From positions 1 through 31,803 of the forward strand of contig JAAZIW010000037.1 in NCBI GenBank assembly GCA_012800665.1: a DNA stretch of 31,803 bases. The letters are read 5' to 3'. The stretch comes from Rikenellaceae bacterium. Lineage in GTDB: Bacteria; Bacteroidota; Bacteroidia; Bacteroidales; UBA932. Shown here piece after piece: positions 7,303 to 16,862 of the stretch (positions are counted from its first letter, which is position 1; the number at the start of each line of letters is the position of its first letter). The translations under genes and the position numbers were made by a program. The notes below the pieces were generated by a model. The model made no database searches and was not told the origin of the DNA. It saw only the letters and a list, made by a program, of their open reading frames with translations.

Positions 7303-10293
7303 CTAGAATTTAATGTTTAACCCAAAACTAAACGTACGCGTTACAGGATATGTTCCCCAATCGATAGATGAATTACCGACTTCCGGATCAAAACCGGAAT
7401 AATTAGTTAAAGTGAAAAGGTTTCCGGAATTGAAATAAACCCGAGCGGAACTCATTTTGATTGCGTTTGACATATGACTTGGAAGCGTGTATCCAAATGT
7501 TAAACTCTTAAGTCTTAAATAACTACCATCCTCAATATATCTGTCTGAAGGTCTTGTATTATTGTTCGGATCACCATAAACGGCTCGCGGCATTGAATTG
7601 GAAGAGCCTTCTCCGGTCCATCTGTTTTTGACTGTTGCATACTGATTACATACCGTGTTCATACTTGTCATATCCACAGCTGTTACATTGAAAATCTTAT
7701 TGCCATAAACTCCCTGGAAATAAAGTTCGATATCAAAGTTTTTATAGTGAAGATCATTTCCAAATGACGCTGTGAATATTGGTTGTGGGTAACCCAAAAT
7801 GGTGCGGTCTTTTTCATCAATCACACCATCAGGCTTTACATCCTTGAATTTGATATCTCCGGCAGCTGCTCCAACTTGAGTCGCATATGATTCCACATCG
7901 TTATTAGTTTGAAATAGTCCGTTAGTTTTCCAGCCAATAAAGGCTCCGATTGGTTCTCCAACCATATTTGTGCAGAAATACTGACCAAAACCAGAATCAT
8001 TGTAATTGATGGCATCTGCTGTGCTCAGTGATTTGATTTCGTTTTTATTAAACGAAATGACGAAACTACTTCCCCAATAAAACTCTTTTGAGATTATATT
8101 GTCAGAGCCCAAGCTTAACTCTAAGCCGGTATTCTTAATTTTACCCTCATTGATATATGGAACATCTATATCAGAATAACCTGTGCTGATAGGCACTACC
8201 ATTTTTACAAGCATTCCATTGGTATTCTTGATATAGCCATCAAGCGAAACGCGAAGACGAGAATTAAACAAGGATAAGTCAAATCCGACATTATATTGTT
8301 CTACTTCCTCCCAACGAATATTCGGATTGGAAAGTTTATTTGCGACTAAACTCTGAACAACATTTCCGTTAAATGAATACTGACCGGTGTTATAAACTGA
8401 CGCAAAAGTATAGTCGCCTATCTCCTGATTGCCTGTTACGCCATATCCGACACGGATCTTCAAATATGTTATAGTTTTATTTTTAGGAAACCAAGGCTCC
8501 TCGCTTAATCTCCAAGCACCAGCAAAGGAAGGAAAATAACCCCAACGACTGTTAGGCCCGAATTTTGACGATCCATCTGCTCGGAAAGTTGCAGTAAACA
8601 TATATCTGTCCAGATAAGTATAGTTGACTCTTGCCATGAAGGAAGCAATAGCCCAATCGCTTCGGGTCCCATTTAAACTTTCTATATTGATTCCATTATT
8701 GAACTGACTGGCAGTATCACTAAGAAATCCTTTCTTTTGCCCATTGAAATAAAAATTATTTCCCCATTGCAATGAACTTCCGGCCATTGCTGTAATGCTA
8801 TGACTGCCAAATGTTCCATCGTATGTGAAATAGTTATCGGCAAGAAAACTCATGTTTCTAGAATATTGCGCCCACCTCTCAGATTCAAGAAGAGGATCCG
8901 GAGTCCAATTATAAGCAGGGCGAAAACTCTCGGATTCAACCAAAGTCGCACCAACACTTTCTACGCTTTTGAATTTCAATCCCTTACAGAGGAATAGCTC
9001 AATTCCTTCGCTCAAAAGGAGATTATACCCTTGTACTTGATTTTTGTTAACGGTTGACTTACCTACCTGGTTTTGTTGATCACCAAACCAAAGAGAATTA
9101 GCCGTTGGGCCATTGTATGTTCCATCTTCACGATAAATTGACAGGGCTGGGACACTCTTAAGAACAGCGCTCATTGAGTAGTCTCCATTTGTCTTATTGT
9201 CATAACTACACGTCAGGTTGGTAGAAAATTTTATCCATTCCTTAACTTGATTGTCCAAATTAATCTGAAAGGTTAGTTTCTTATAAGCGACAGAATTAAC
9301 AATCCCATCATGGTCTGTATAACTTCCTGAAACATAATATTGGTTCTTGTCGTTTCCTCCGTAATATGAGAGATTATAATTCTGAAAAAATGCCGGATGA
9401 ATCATTGCTTTCAACCAGTTGGTGCCTTCTCCCAAAGAAGCAGGATTTGTCCAATCAGGATTAGGAGCATTACTGGAATTTAACATCATATCGTTATTCA
9501 AAGAGGCATACTCTGAAGCATTCAATAGTTCTGGCATTGAAGTAGCAGTATCGACTCCTAGGTTTGTAGCGAAGTTTAATGTTCCGTCTGCGTTCGTTCC
9601 TCTCTTGGTAGTAACAATCACAACACCATTTGCTCCACGCGCTCCATAAATAGCCGTCGCCGAAGCATCTTTTAGAATATCTACGCTTTCAATATCATTG
9701 CTGTTCAAATTATTTAAACTCATATTAACCATAGGAACACCGTCAATAACAATCAAAGGATTGGAATTGTTAACCGTTCCTAAACCGCGAATCTTGATTG
9801 AAACATCGGATTGGGGATTTCCGGAATCAACAATATACACGCCGGACATCCTTCCCTGAAGTATCTGACCTACATTCGATGTCGCTTTATCCGACAGTAC
9901 TTTCGAATTTACGCTTGCAACGGCTCCGGTCAAATCGCTCTTCTTTACAGAGCCATATCCAATGACAACAGTCTCTTCCAACATAGTAGTGTCTTCTAAC
10001 AAAACAATATCAATGCTGGATCTACCGGAAAGGTCGTACTTGGCATCCATGTACCCGAGACAACTTACTGTAATTGTCCCATTAAGATTTATTTTCAATG
10101 AGAATTCGCCATCAAGATTTGTGATTGCTCCATTCGTACTATTAGCAGAATCAATCACATACGCACCAATAATGGGAACCCCATTAGCATCTTTGACTGT
10201 TCCTAAAAGCGTTTCACTCTGAGCTTTTAATGGCAAGGCTGACAGCATTACTGACAGAGCTGCAATAAGCGATTTTAACAGTTTTCTTTTCAT
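7303..10293 (-). CDS. susC: SusC-like TonB-dependent outer-membrane transporter (996 aa)
   Basis: TonB-dependent outer-membrane importer of glycan oligosaccharides. The order of parts is a signal peptide (about 1-25, ending LKAQ), a carboxypeptidase-D regulatory-like domain (about 28-104), the TonB-box region EETVVIGYG (about 106-114), a plug domain containing SIKIRGLGTVNNSNPL and DGVPM, then a long beta-barrel ending in an aromatic residue (GLNIKF), as outer-membrane beta-barrels do. The length fits SusC proteins that lack an extra N-terminal STN domain, so there is no sign of anti-sigma signalling; this agrees with control by the SusR-like protein encoded just upstream. SusD follows 14 bases later. 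The substrate is inferred to be an alpha-1,6-glucan oligosaccharide from GH66 and GH31 in the same operon. Confidence 0.96.
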   Translation of the reverse strand: MKRKLLKSLIAALSVMLSALPLKAQSETLLGTVKDANGVPIIGAYVIDSANSTNGAITNLDGEFSLKINLNGTITVSCLGYMDAKYDLSGRSSIDIVLLEDTTMLEETVVIGYGSVKKSDLTGAVASVNSKVLSDKATSNVGQILQGRMSGVYIVDSGNPQSDVSIKIRGLGTVNNSNPLIVIDGVPMVNMSLNNLNSNDIESVDILKDASATAIYGARGANGVVIVTTKRGTNADGTLNFATNLGVDTATSMPELLNASEYASLNNDMMLNSSNAPNPDWTNPASLGEGTNWLKAMIHPAFFQNYNLSYYGGNDKNQYYVSGSYTDHDGIVNSVAYKKLTFQINLDNQVKEWIKFSTNLTCSYDNKTNGDYSMSAVLKSVPALSIYREDGTYNGPTANSLWFGDQQNQVGKSTVNKNQVQGYNLLLSEGIELFLCKGLKFKSVESVGATLVESESFRPAYNWTPDPLLESERWAQYSRNMSFLADNYFTYDGTFGSHSITAMAGSSLQWGNNFYFNGQKKGFLSDTASQFNNGINIESLNGTRSDWAIASFMARVNYTYLDRYMFTATFRADGSSKFGPNSRWGYFPSFAGAWRLSEEPWFPKNKTITYLKIRVGYGVTGNQEIGDYTFASVYNTGQYSFNGNVVQSLVANKLSNPNIRWEEVEQYNVGFDLSLFNSRLRVSLDGYIKNTNGMLVKMVVPISTGYSDIDVPYINEGKIKNTGLELSLGSDNIISKEFYWGSSFVISFNKNEIKSLSTADAINYNDSGFGQYFCTNMVGEPIGAFIGWKTNGLFQTNNDVESYATQVGAAAGDIKFKDVKPDGVIDEKDRTILGYPQPIFTASFGNDLHYKNFDIELYFQGVYGNKIFNVTAVDMTSMNTVCNQYATVKNRWTGEGSSNSMPRAVYGDPNNNTRPSDRYIEDGSYLRLKSLTFGYTLPSHMSNAIKMSSARVYFNSGNLFTLTNYSGFDPEVGNSSIDWGTYPVTRTFSFGLNIKF

Positions 10294-10301
10294 ATTGGTA
10301 A

Positions 10302-11894
10302 TTATTTCAGATTGATTGTTCCTATTTTCGAAATTCGTTCTTCGAACTCAGCTCTTTCGCAGTTTGAATAATTCCTCAATTTGGTTCGATAATTATAAAT
10401 TGTTGATAATGAAACTCTTAAAAAATGCGACATTTGTACACTATCTGTTACACCAAGGCGTATTAATGCTAAAATTCTTAACTCTGTATTCATTAATCTG
10501 TCTGCTTTTGGTTGAAGTTGATAATCTGGTACAAGCAAACTGTTCACATCCTGTATGAAGTTAGGAAATAGGTGCAGAAAAGCTTCATCAAAACTTTGGT
10601 AGAATTTGTGAATTTCTTCCTTGATATCAAAAGGTTTCTGAAGCTCTTCTGCCAACATCTTTTCTCCGAATTTTTTATATGTCAAATACAGTCCTCGTCT
10701 ATATTTTTCAAGTTGATCTATATAATTTCCTGTATATTCCATAAATCGGTACAAGTATTCTTCTTTAATTTTTCCGGCTTCTTGAAGCTCTAATGATATT
10801 TCAAGAAGCTTTTCATCAGCGATTTTTAAATCCGAATATGATTTATCAAGTTCATCTTTTGATTTCTTGATTCTTTCCCTTTGACGAACCATTTTTATCG
10901 AAATCCCTACAATCAAGGACAATAGAACAGAAAGGATTATCAAGCACAACGATAGTAGAGAGTTTTTCTTGTTCACTTCCTTTTGGTAAGCATCAGTAAT
11001 AATAGAAAACAGCGGATAGAATTCATCTGCACGGACTTTTACATTACTGTTTTTGAAGTCTTCCATCGCACAGGAGATGTACTTATATGCCCTCTCCATT
11101 TCTCCATCTTCAAAAAGCATATATGCCAATAAATGCAAAGAGCGATAATCTCTTATACAATATTGAATATCAGCAATGGCGCTCATGGCATAGTAGGTCT
11201 CGGCCATTTTTCTATTTCCCATGCCTTGATATGCTACCGCCAAAGAAAAATCAATTGCAGGCTTTGAAGATTCCGGCGTTGAATTATCGTTTTTCTTTTC
11301 AATAAGAATAGCTATAGCTTCGAAGAAATTTCCTTGCTCATTGAGTTTTTCACTTAAGGCAAAGACGTAACCAACGTCACTTGCCGGAAGAGAAGAGATG
11401 AGTGAGTCGCGATACCTACACATCTTTGAATGATACTCTTGCTCTTTGTCTTCAAGGGCAGAAGATTTTTGCAGCGCAGAATAGAGAGCATGCAAAACAT
11501 GATAATACATCGCATCATGATTTGAAACGCTTTCTGCCGCTTTTTTTGCCTCAGAATACATTCCAGCCAACGTATATACATCTGCAAGATTTAATATTGA
11601 CTCTTCATAGTCTTTTTTGTTTCCTTTTTTCTTAGCAATTGCTACTTTCTTTGTGGCGTAGTAATATGCAGAGTCTATATCGTACTTATAGTATTCCTCA
11701 AACAGAGCATGACATACATCATAAGAATCCAAACCGCCCTCCATAAGAGAAGCTATTCTTTGCCTTTTCAGGCTTGAATATTCATTTTTCTGTTCTATAA
11801 CTCTATCCAGCTTTTTCAAGAGGGCATGAAGATTCTGAGCTGAAGCCGGAAAGCATAAGCTCAGATATAGAAATATGACAAAAAGACGCTTCAT
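10302..11894 (-). CDS. SusR-like membrane-anchored transcription regulator, DUF6377 type (530 aa)
   Basis: Likely activator of this PUL. The visible layout is a signal-like hydrophobic N-terminus (1-20), a helical TPR-like sensor region (about 25-300) that would lie in the periplasm, one strong transmembrane helix (about 312-334), a charged coiled-coil linker (about 335-400) and a cytoplasmic C-terminal helix-turn-helix (about 470-510: ELRILALIRLGVTDS followed by LSTIYNYRTKLRN). This matches SusR, the starch-locus regulator of Bacteroides thetaiotaomicron, in length and architecture. Unlike classical susR, it sits inside the operon, 1 base after GH97 and 8 bases before SusC, so it would be made with its own targets. 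A candidate operator is the inverted repeat at 16610-16632. There is no kinase or receiver domain, so it is not a hybrid two-component protein. Confidence 0.83.
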   Translation of the reverse strand: MKRLFVIFLYLSLCFPASAQNLHALLKKLDRVIEQKNEYSSLKRQRIASLMEGGLDSYDVCHALFEEYYKYDIDSAYYYATKKVAIAKKKGNKKDYEESILNLADVYTLAGMYSEAKKAAESVSNHDAMYYHVLHALYSALQKSSALEDKEQEYHSKMCRYRDSLISSLPASDVGYVFALSEKLNEQGNFFEAIAILIEKKNDNSTPESSKPAIDFSLAVAYQGMGNRKMAETYYAMSAIADIQYCIRDYRSLHLLAYMLFEDGEMERAYKYISCAMEDFKNSNVKVRADEFYPLFSIITDAYQKEVNKKNSLLSLCLIILSVLLSLIVGISIKMVRQRERIKKSKDELDKSYSDLKIADEKLLEISLELQEAGKIKEEYLYRFMEYTGNYIDQLEKYRRGLYLTYKKFGEKMLAEELQKPFDIKEEIHKFYQSFDEAFLHLFPNFIQDVNSLLVPDYQLQPKADRLMNTELRILALIRLGVTDSVQMSHFLRVSLSTIYNYRTKLRNYSNCERAEFEERISKIGTINLK

Positions 11895-11895
11895 T

Positions 11896-14082
11896 CTATT
11901 TGATTTTTTTTATTGACGCAGCATATCCCCCACCAGGAGCCATACGAATATTAAGGCTATCTTCTCTATTGATAACTCTAGTTTCTATATAATAAGCTTG
12001 AGGATTTGCAAAATAATCCGCATCCTCTGCATCACAATATATTGATGCCTTATAATATGCACCCGGCTCCAGAAAACTACACTTAACATTAAAATTGCGA
12101 ACTTGTTCGTCAGTTACTGCACCAAGATACCAATCATCACTTTGTTTATCTTTTCTGACAATAACTACATAATCTGCCGGCTCAGCATACAGATAGACGC
12201 TTTTTGACCAGTCGATAGGTACATCTTTGATAAACTGAAAAGCTTCCGGATGTTTGCTATAGTGTTCCGGAGTATCTGCAGCCATCTGCAAAGGTGAATA
12301 CATCGTTACATACAAAGCTAATTGGCCTACGAGAGTGCTTCCGAAAGTGGAATTGTTACCACACCAGCTTTTAAGATCAGTTTCAAAAATTCCCGGAGTA
12401 TAATCCATTGGACCGCCATTAAGACGAGAGAAAGGAAGCATAGCGGTATGACCCGGTTTAATTCCGCCGAATGCTTGATACTCATTACCCATTGCTGATT
12501 CATTGCCTATAAGGTTAGGATAGGTTCTACATACTCCTGTAGGGCGAACCGCTTCGTGTGCATTAACCATAATATGATGTTTTGCAGCCTCTTTCAGACA
12601 ATACATATAATGATTTACCATATACTGGCTGTAATGATGCATTCCTTCAGGAAGGATATCTCCAACATAACCGGATTTAACCACATTATATCCGTATTTG
12701 TTCATCAACTCGTATGCGGCTTCCAAATGTCTTTCATAGTTGCGAGGACTTGAAGATGTTTCATGATGCATAACGAGTTTGATGCCTTTAGAATGAGCAT
12801 AATCATTAAGAGCAGCAATATCAAAATCGGGATATGGAGTCTGGAAATCAAACACATAATCCTTATTGCAATTTGCCCAATCTTCCCAACCTATATTCCA
12901 GCCTTCTACGAGAAGAGCATCGAATCCATGTGATGATGCGAAGTCGATATACTCACGCACTCTCGCATTGTTTGCGCTGTGACGACCATTCGGCTTAGCC
13001 TTTTCGTAATCCGTCTCGCCTAATTTTACTGAATTAAAATCATCTGTATAATGCCAACTGCCATACCCTGCAATCATCTCCCACCATACTCCCATATACT
13101 TAACCGGATGAATCCAACTGACATCATCAAGTGCGCAAGGTTCATTTAGATTAAGTATTAAACGACTGGCGAGCTGATCTGTAGCGCTGCGAACCACCTG
13201 TACCGTTCTCCAAGGAGTATGGAATGGGGTCTGAATTCTACCCTTATAACCTTGAGCGTCAGGTGTAAGGTATGACCTCATCGAGTGATTCTTACAATCA
13301 ACTAGAAGATGCATACAAGGAAAATCAACAAGCGCAGCTTCGTGAATATTCACATATATACCGGAATCCGACTTCATTTGCAGTGAAGTCTGCACGCCTT
13401 TGTTGCTGAACGGCGTCTGACTGGAATTTCCTCTTAGTGTCGAAGAGTAATTTTCCGCAATCTCACTTAGTCGCGACTTTGTGTATTCATATTCTTGAGT
13501 ATCAAAATCTCCGGGAATCCACCATACAGTATAATCTCCAGCCATATTGAACTGTGTAAGCTCTTCTTTTACACATAGATATTGATCAGCTTCGCAGCAT
13601 GGGAACTCATATCTAAAACCAAGACCATCATCAAACAATCTAAACCTAATATCCATCAGGCGGTTTTCTTTCTTCAAATGGACCAAAACCTCATTGTAAT
13701 GATTCCTAATACTGCTTTCTTCTCCCCATACAGGAGTCCATATCTCATCAAAAGAAGAAGTATCCACTCTTATCACTTCAAATCCATCATACAAAGAGTA
13801 AGAAGGCTTATTATCTGATTTTGTGATATTTCCATCTTTTTGTATGTCAAGTTTCTCTGCTTTGATGCTTCCTCTCATCTCAAAACCAAGACGGCTAGGT
13901 AATAGAATCGTTTTTTTATCAAGAATAACATCATAGAAAATTTCCCCTGCGGAGTTGGTGGTAATGTGACTTATAATCGTCCCGTCAGGAGAAGTCAGTA
14001 TAGTAATATTTTCCTGTTCCATTTGTTTTGTGCATGAAACAAGAAAACAAAGCGACAATGCATAAATTAATCTCCTTCTCAT
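11896..14082 (-). CDS. GH97 SusB-like inverting alpha-glucosidase lipoprotein (728 aa)
   Basis: GH97 enzyme predicted to release glucose from alpha-linked oligosaccharides in the periplasm. The signal peptide ends in LVSC (Cys17), so it is probably lipid-anchored. An N-terminal beta-sandwich (about 25-280) precedes the catalytic barrel. The three glutamates of the inverting subgroup are all present at SusB spacing: Glu441 in LVMHHE, Glu510 in VNAHE and Glu534 in MGNE (69 and 24 residues apart, as for Glu439, Glu508 and Glu532 of SusB). This argues for alpha-glucosidase rather than the retaining alpha-galactosidase branch. Length is normal for GH97. It starts 3 bases after GH31 and ends 1 base before the regulator. 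A second, clearly related GH97 lies at 20640-22880. Confidence 0.93.
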   Translation of the reverse strand: MRRRLIYALSLCFLVSCTKQMEQENITILTSPDGTIISHITTNSAGEIFYDVILDKKTILLPSRLGFEMRGSIKAEKLDIQKDGNITKSDNKPSYSLYDGFEVIRVDTSSFDEIWTPVWGEESSIRNHYNEVLVHLKKENRLMDIRFRLFDDGLGFRYEFPCCEADQYLCVKEELTQFNMAGDYTVWWIPGDFDTQEYEYTKSRLSEIAENYSSTLRGNSSQTPFSNKGVQTSLQMKSDSGIYVNIHEAALVDFPCMHLLVDCKNHSMRSYLTPDAQGYKGRIQTPFHTPWRTVQVVRSATDQLASRLILNLNEPCALDDVSWIHPVKYMGVWWEMIAGYGSWHYTDDFNSVKLGETDYEKAKPNGRHSANNARVREYIDFASSHGFDALLVEGWNIGWEDWANCNKDYVFDFQTPYPDFDIAALNDYAHSKGIKLVMHHETSSSPRNYERHLEAAYELMNKYGYNVVKSGYVGDILPEGMHHYSQYMVNHYMYCLKEAAKHHIMVNAHEAVRPTGVCRTYPNLIGNESAMGNEYQAFGGIKPGHTAMLPFSRLNGGPMDYTPGIFETDLKSWCGNNSTFGSTLVGQLALYVTMYSPLQMAADTPEHYSKHPEAFQFIKDVPIDWSKSVYLYAEPADYVVIVRKDKQSDDWYLGAVTDEQVRNFNVKCSFLEPGAYYKASIYCDAEDADYFANPQAYYIETRVINREDSLNIRMAPGGGYAASIKKIK

Positions 14083-14085
14083 ATA

Positions 14086-16536
14086 TTATTGCTCAATTTG
14101 TATTTCAATTCTTCTTCCATCATCAGGAACAGAAACACAGTACATACCTGTTTGCCTATCTGCCTTGAGTTTTATTTTTTTCCCGTTTACAATACATTTC
14201 TTTGGATTAGTTTCAAGGACTATACGGAATATTAGGTTTCTTTTACCAATCGCACCATTAAAAGATTCTGTCTTTGCCGGTTCGGCAACAACAGTAAGCA
14301 AATTGTCTTTCAGCAAAGCCGAAATCGTTCTTTTAGAACAAATGCCCCTTTGATAATCTAATGATTCCCCATCATCTTCATACAGGGTAAACTGTGCTTT
14401 TTTACCCCTTTGCGGATAAACATCAATATTTATGTCTGCTTCAGGATTTTGAGAAGTATATTGCATAGGAGCACAAGTAGGAACTATGGAACCGGCTCTA
14501 ACAAACAATGGAGTCCTATCTAAAGGAGCCGGTACTTCTCTGTATGAACCTCCGTCAATAATCTTGTGAGTATAATAATCATACCACTTTCCCTTCGGAA
14601 AATACACCTCACGAGTAACTTGACCCTCCTCAATCACAGGCGCTACAAGAAGTTCCGCCCCAAACATGAATTGAAAATCAGTACGAATACATTCACTATC
14701 CTTTGGGAATTCCAGCATCATTGCACGCATTAACGGCAATCCTAGATCATAAGCCTCTCGCGCATACGTATAGATATAGGGCATTAGAGAATACTTCAAT
14801 TCTATTGCCTTCTTAGCTGCGGACATTGCCTCATTACCAAACATCCATGGTTCCACTGCCGTATCACCTTCGTGATGAGAACGACTAAGCGGAGTGAAAA
14901 GGCCGAATTGCATCCATCGAACATATAACTCCGCTGCGGCTTCATAATCTTCAATGGAACCACAGTATCCCGTAATATCTCCGGTTATAAATGGAACACA
15001 AGCAAGACCGGCAGAAAGCATCATGGGAATTTGATAAGAGAACTGTTCCCAACTGTCTGTCATAGCCTTGGAACTACCGCTATCTCCAGTCCATGAGAAA
15101 GCATACCGTTGCATTCCTGAAAATGCCGAACGCGTCATTTGAAACAGTCGTTTGTTTGGGTTTTTCTGATTGAACTGTTCTGTAACAACTTTGTCCCAAT
15201 ATAAACCGTAAACATTATGAATCTTGTCGTGAGGGCCTTCTGCATGAATCATATTCAAACGGTCTGTTTCTTCCTCATTACTCCATGCAGGTTCTCCCAT
15301 ATCTGTCCAAAATCCATCCACACCATCATCTATGGCTTTTTGTTGATAGTCACCCCACCACTTGGCAGAATTAGGATTTGTAAAATCAACAACAGCACAA
15401 TTACCTCCCCAAGGCCACGGCATATCATATGTTTTTCCGGTTCTAATATCTTTAACAAAAAGGCCAAGACGATTTCCTTCCTCCCATTGAACCGAGTTTT
15501 CCTGAGAAATTACCGGATTTTGAGAAACGATAATATGGAAACCCATGTCGTGAAGAGTTTTGGTCATATCCGTAGGATTTGTGTAATTTCCAGGCCTCCA
15601 TTCGAAATTCTGAAGGAACTCTGTCCAGCCAATATCCTGATAAATAATATCGCAAGGAATCTGAAGTTCTCTGAATTTAGCGGCGACTTCACGAGCTTGA
15701 TCTTCACGCGTATACAATCCTCTACATTGAGAAAAACCCAATGCCCACTTTGGGGGCATAACTGGATGACCTGTTAAGTCGGCATACTTGGTTATAATAT
15801 CTTTGTATTCTTTTCCAACGATAATATAGTACTCCATTTCTCCTCCCGGGGCAGAAAAAGAATAACAGTTCTGCTTTCTGTCACCAAAGTCAAAAACAGT
15901 TTTATAACTATTGTCAAAGAAAATCCCATACCCACGATTACTTAAAAAGAATGGAATACTTTTATATAAAGGATCTTCACTGATGCAGTAACAAGGTTTA
16001 TCGCTATTCCACATCTTGAATGTTTGTCCTGTTCGACTTAATCTTCCGCCCTTTTCTCCTAATCCGAAAATTTCTTCTCCTTGCGCCAAAATTTTTGAGC
16101 AAGTGATATTTCCATTCTCATTCAGGTAAGCTTCATCGGCATCTGAAACCAAAAGTTTCTGGTAAGTATCGTATAATTTCAGTTTGAAGGGAGATTTATC
16201 AATACATATTCTTACTTCAGAGGTAAATATTTCTAAATTGGAATTGCTTTCGTTGATTTCAAGCGTAACAGGGACAATCTCCTCTCTTACAACTGCCGGA
16301 GTAGGACGAAACGTGCCTTCTATACAACCCTCAGGAAATGATCCATCAAAAGAACGATGAATTTTAATAATAGAAGGAGAGCAAAGTTTAATAAGTAATG
16401 AACCTCCATCATTAGTCTTGATTACGGCTGCATTGTTTGAAACCTTATCATATCCTGTCACTGAAACACCTGTTGATGCCAATGAAATAACAGACCCGCT
16501 CAAAAGCAAATAAAACGCAAATAAAATTCTTTGCAT
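14086..16536 (-). CDS. GH31 alpha-glucosidase, periplasmic (816 aa)
   Basis: GH31 retaining alpha-glucosidase, first gene of the alpha-glucan operon. The signal peptide (about 1-20, ending ISLAS) has no lipobox Cys, so a soluble periplasmic enzyme is likely. The domain order is typical: N-terminal beta-sandwich (about 25-255), barrel starting near PPKWALGFSQCRG, nucleophile Asp412 in FWTDMGEP, acid/base Asp485 in WTGDSGSS, then C-terminal beta domains. The reading frame extends 11 codons further to a TTG at 16569, but the ATG at 16536 is chosen because the signal peptide begins there and the upstream stretch overlaps a promoter -7 element. In dextran PULs a GH31 works beside GH66 on isomalto-oligosaccharides, which is the inferred role here. 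Confidence 0.93.
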   Translation of the reverse strand: MQRILFAFYLLLSGSVISLASTGVSVTGYDKVSNNAAVIKTNDGGSLLIKLCSPSIIKIHRSFDGSFPEGCIEGTFRPTPAVVREEIVPVTLEINESNSNLEIFTSEVRICIDKSPFKLKLYDTYQKLLVSDADEAYLNENGNITCSKILAQGEEIFGLGEKGGRLSRTGQTFKMWNSDKPCYCISEDPLYKSIPFFLSNRGYGIFFDNSYKTVFDFGDRKQNCYSFSAPGGEMEYYIIVGKEYKDIITKYADLTGHPVMPPKWALGFSQCRGLYTREDQAREVAAKFRELQIPCDIIYQDIGWTEFLQNFEWRPGNYTNPTDMTKTLHDMGFHIIVSQNPVISQENSVQWEEGNRLGLFVKDIRTGKTYDMPWPWGGNCAVVDFTNPNSAKWWGDYQQKAIDDGVDGFWTDMGEPAWSNEEETDRLNMIHAEGPHDKIHNVYGLYWDKVVTEQFNQKNPNKRLFQMTRSAFSGMQRYAFSWTGDSGSSKAMTDSWEQFSYQIPMMLSAGLACVPFITGDITGYCGSIEDYEAAAELYVRWMQFGLFTPLSRSHHEGDTAVEPWMFGNEAMSAAKKAIELKYSLMPYIYTYAREAYDLGLPLMRAMMLEFPKDSECIRTDFQFMFGAELLVAPVIEEGQVTREVYFPKGKWYDYYTHKIIDGGSYREVPAPLDRTPLFVRAGSIVPTCAPMQYTSQNPEADINIDVYPQRGKKAQFTLYEDDGESLDYQRGICSKRTISALLKDNLLTVVAEPAKTESFNGAIGKRNLIFRIVLETNPKKCIVNGKKIKLKADRQTGMYCVSVPDDGRRIEIQIEQ

Positions 16537-16566
16537 AGATATTGATTTAGTGTTATTCTCTCTATG

Positions 16567-16574
16567 CAAAAATA
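16567..16574 (-). promoter_or_regulatory. Bacteroides-type -7 element upstream of the alpha-glucan operon
   Basis: On the minus strand the sequence is TATTTTTG, a full match to the Bacteroidetes -7 consensus TAnnTTTG. It lies 30 bases upstream of the GH31 ATG, giving a short leader of about 20-25 bases. No good TTTG -33 element is found at the usual 19-21 base distance, which is common in promoters that need an activator and fits the operator-like repeat upstream. In such AT-rich DNA a chance match is possible. Confidence 0.5.
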
Positions 16575-16609
16575 TTAAATTATATTTCTATAATTATTAC
16601 AGCTTTTCA

Positions 16610-16632
16610 AAAAGTAGTACTATACTACATTT
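16610..16632. promoter_or_regulatory. Operator-like inverted repeat upstream of GH31
   Basis: Two 10-base arms, AAAAGTAGTA and TACTACATTT, flank a CTA spacer. The second arm read in reverse complement is AAATGTAGTA, so nine of ten positions match. The centre (16621) is about 60 bases upstream of the predicted transcription start, the usual place for a class I activator site. It is a good candidate binding site for the SusR-like regulator encoded in the same operon. The binding partner is inferred only. Confidence 0.5.
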
Positions 16633-16819
16633 AACATTTGCGTATTGCTGTTTTTGGATAAAAATAAGGAGAAAATAAAAGTGCGATTTTCCCAAATTTT
16701 GCCGTTTTTTGTAGTTGATTTTTGAATATAAAAATCTACTAATATCCCCAAAAAAAATTGTTGATTCTTTTTAATACCTTGCTTTATAATAAGTTATAAG
16801 TAAAAATATAGCATATTGA

Positions 16820-16862
16820 TTTGAATTGATTCACCATCTTTTCAATCTGAATACAATTCAAA
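16820..16862. repeat. Long imperfect inverted repeat (14-base arms)
   Basis: Arms 16820-16833 (TTTGAATTGATTCA) and 16848-16862 (TGAATACAATTCAAA) are complementary over 14 positions with one bulged A, around a 14-base loop. It could be a stem-loop ending the FMN-binding gene transcript (minus strand), but no clean U-tract follows; only ATATTTTTA about ten bases on. It could also be a regulatory site. The arms are AT-rich, yet this length of pairing is unlikely by chance. Confidence 0.5.

Noticed and set aside
16537..16569. Upstream TTG start for GH31
   Set aside because: It would put charged residues before the signal peptide and place the start inside the promoter -7 element; the ATG at 16536 fits better.
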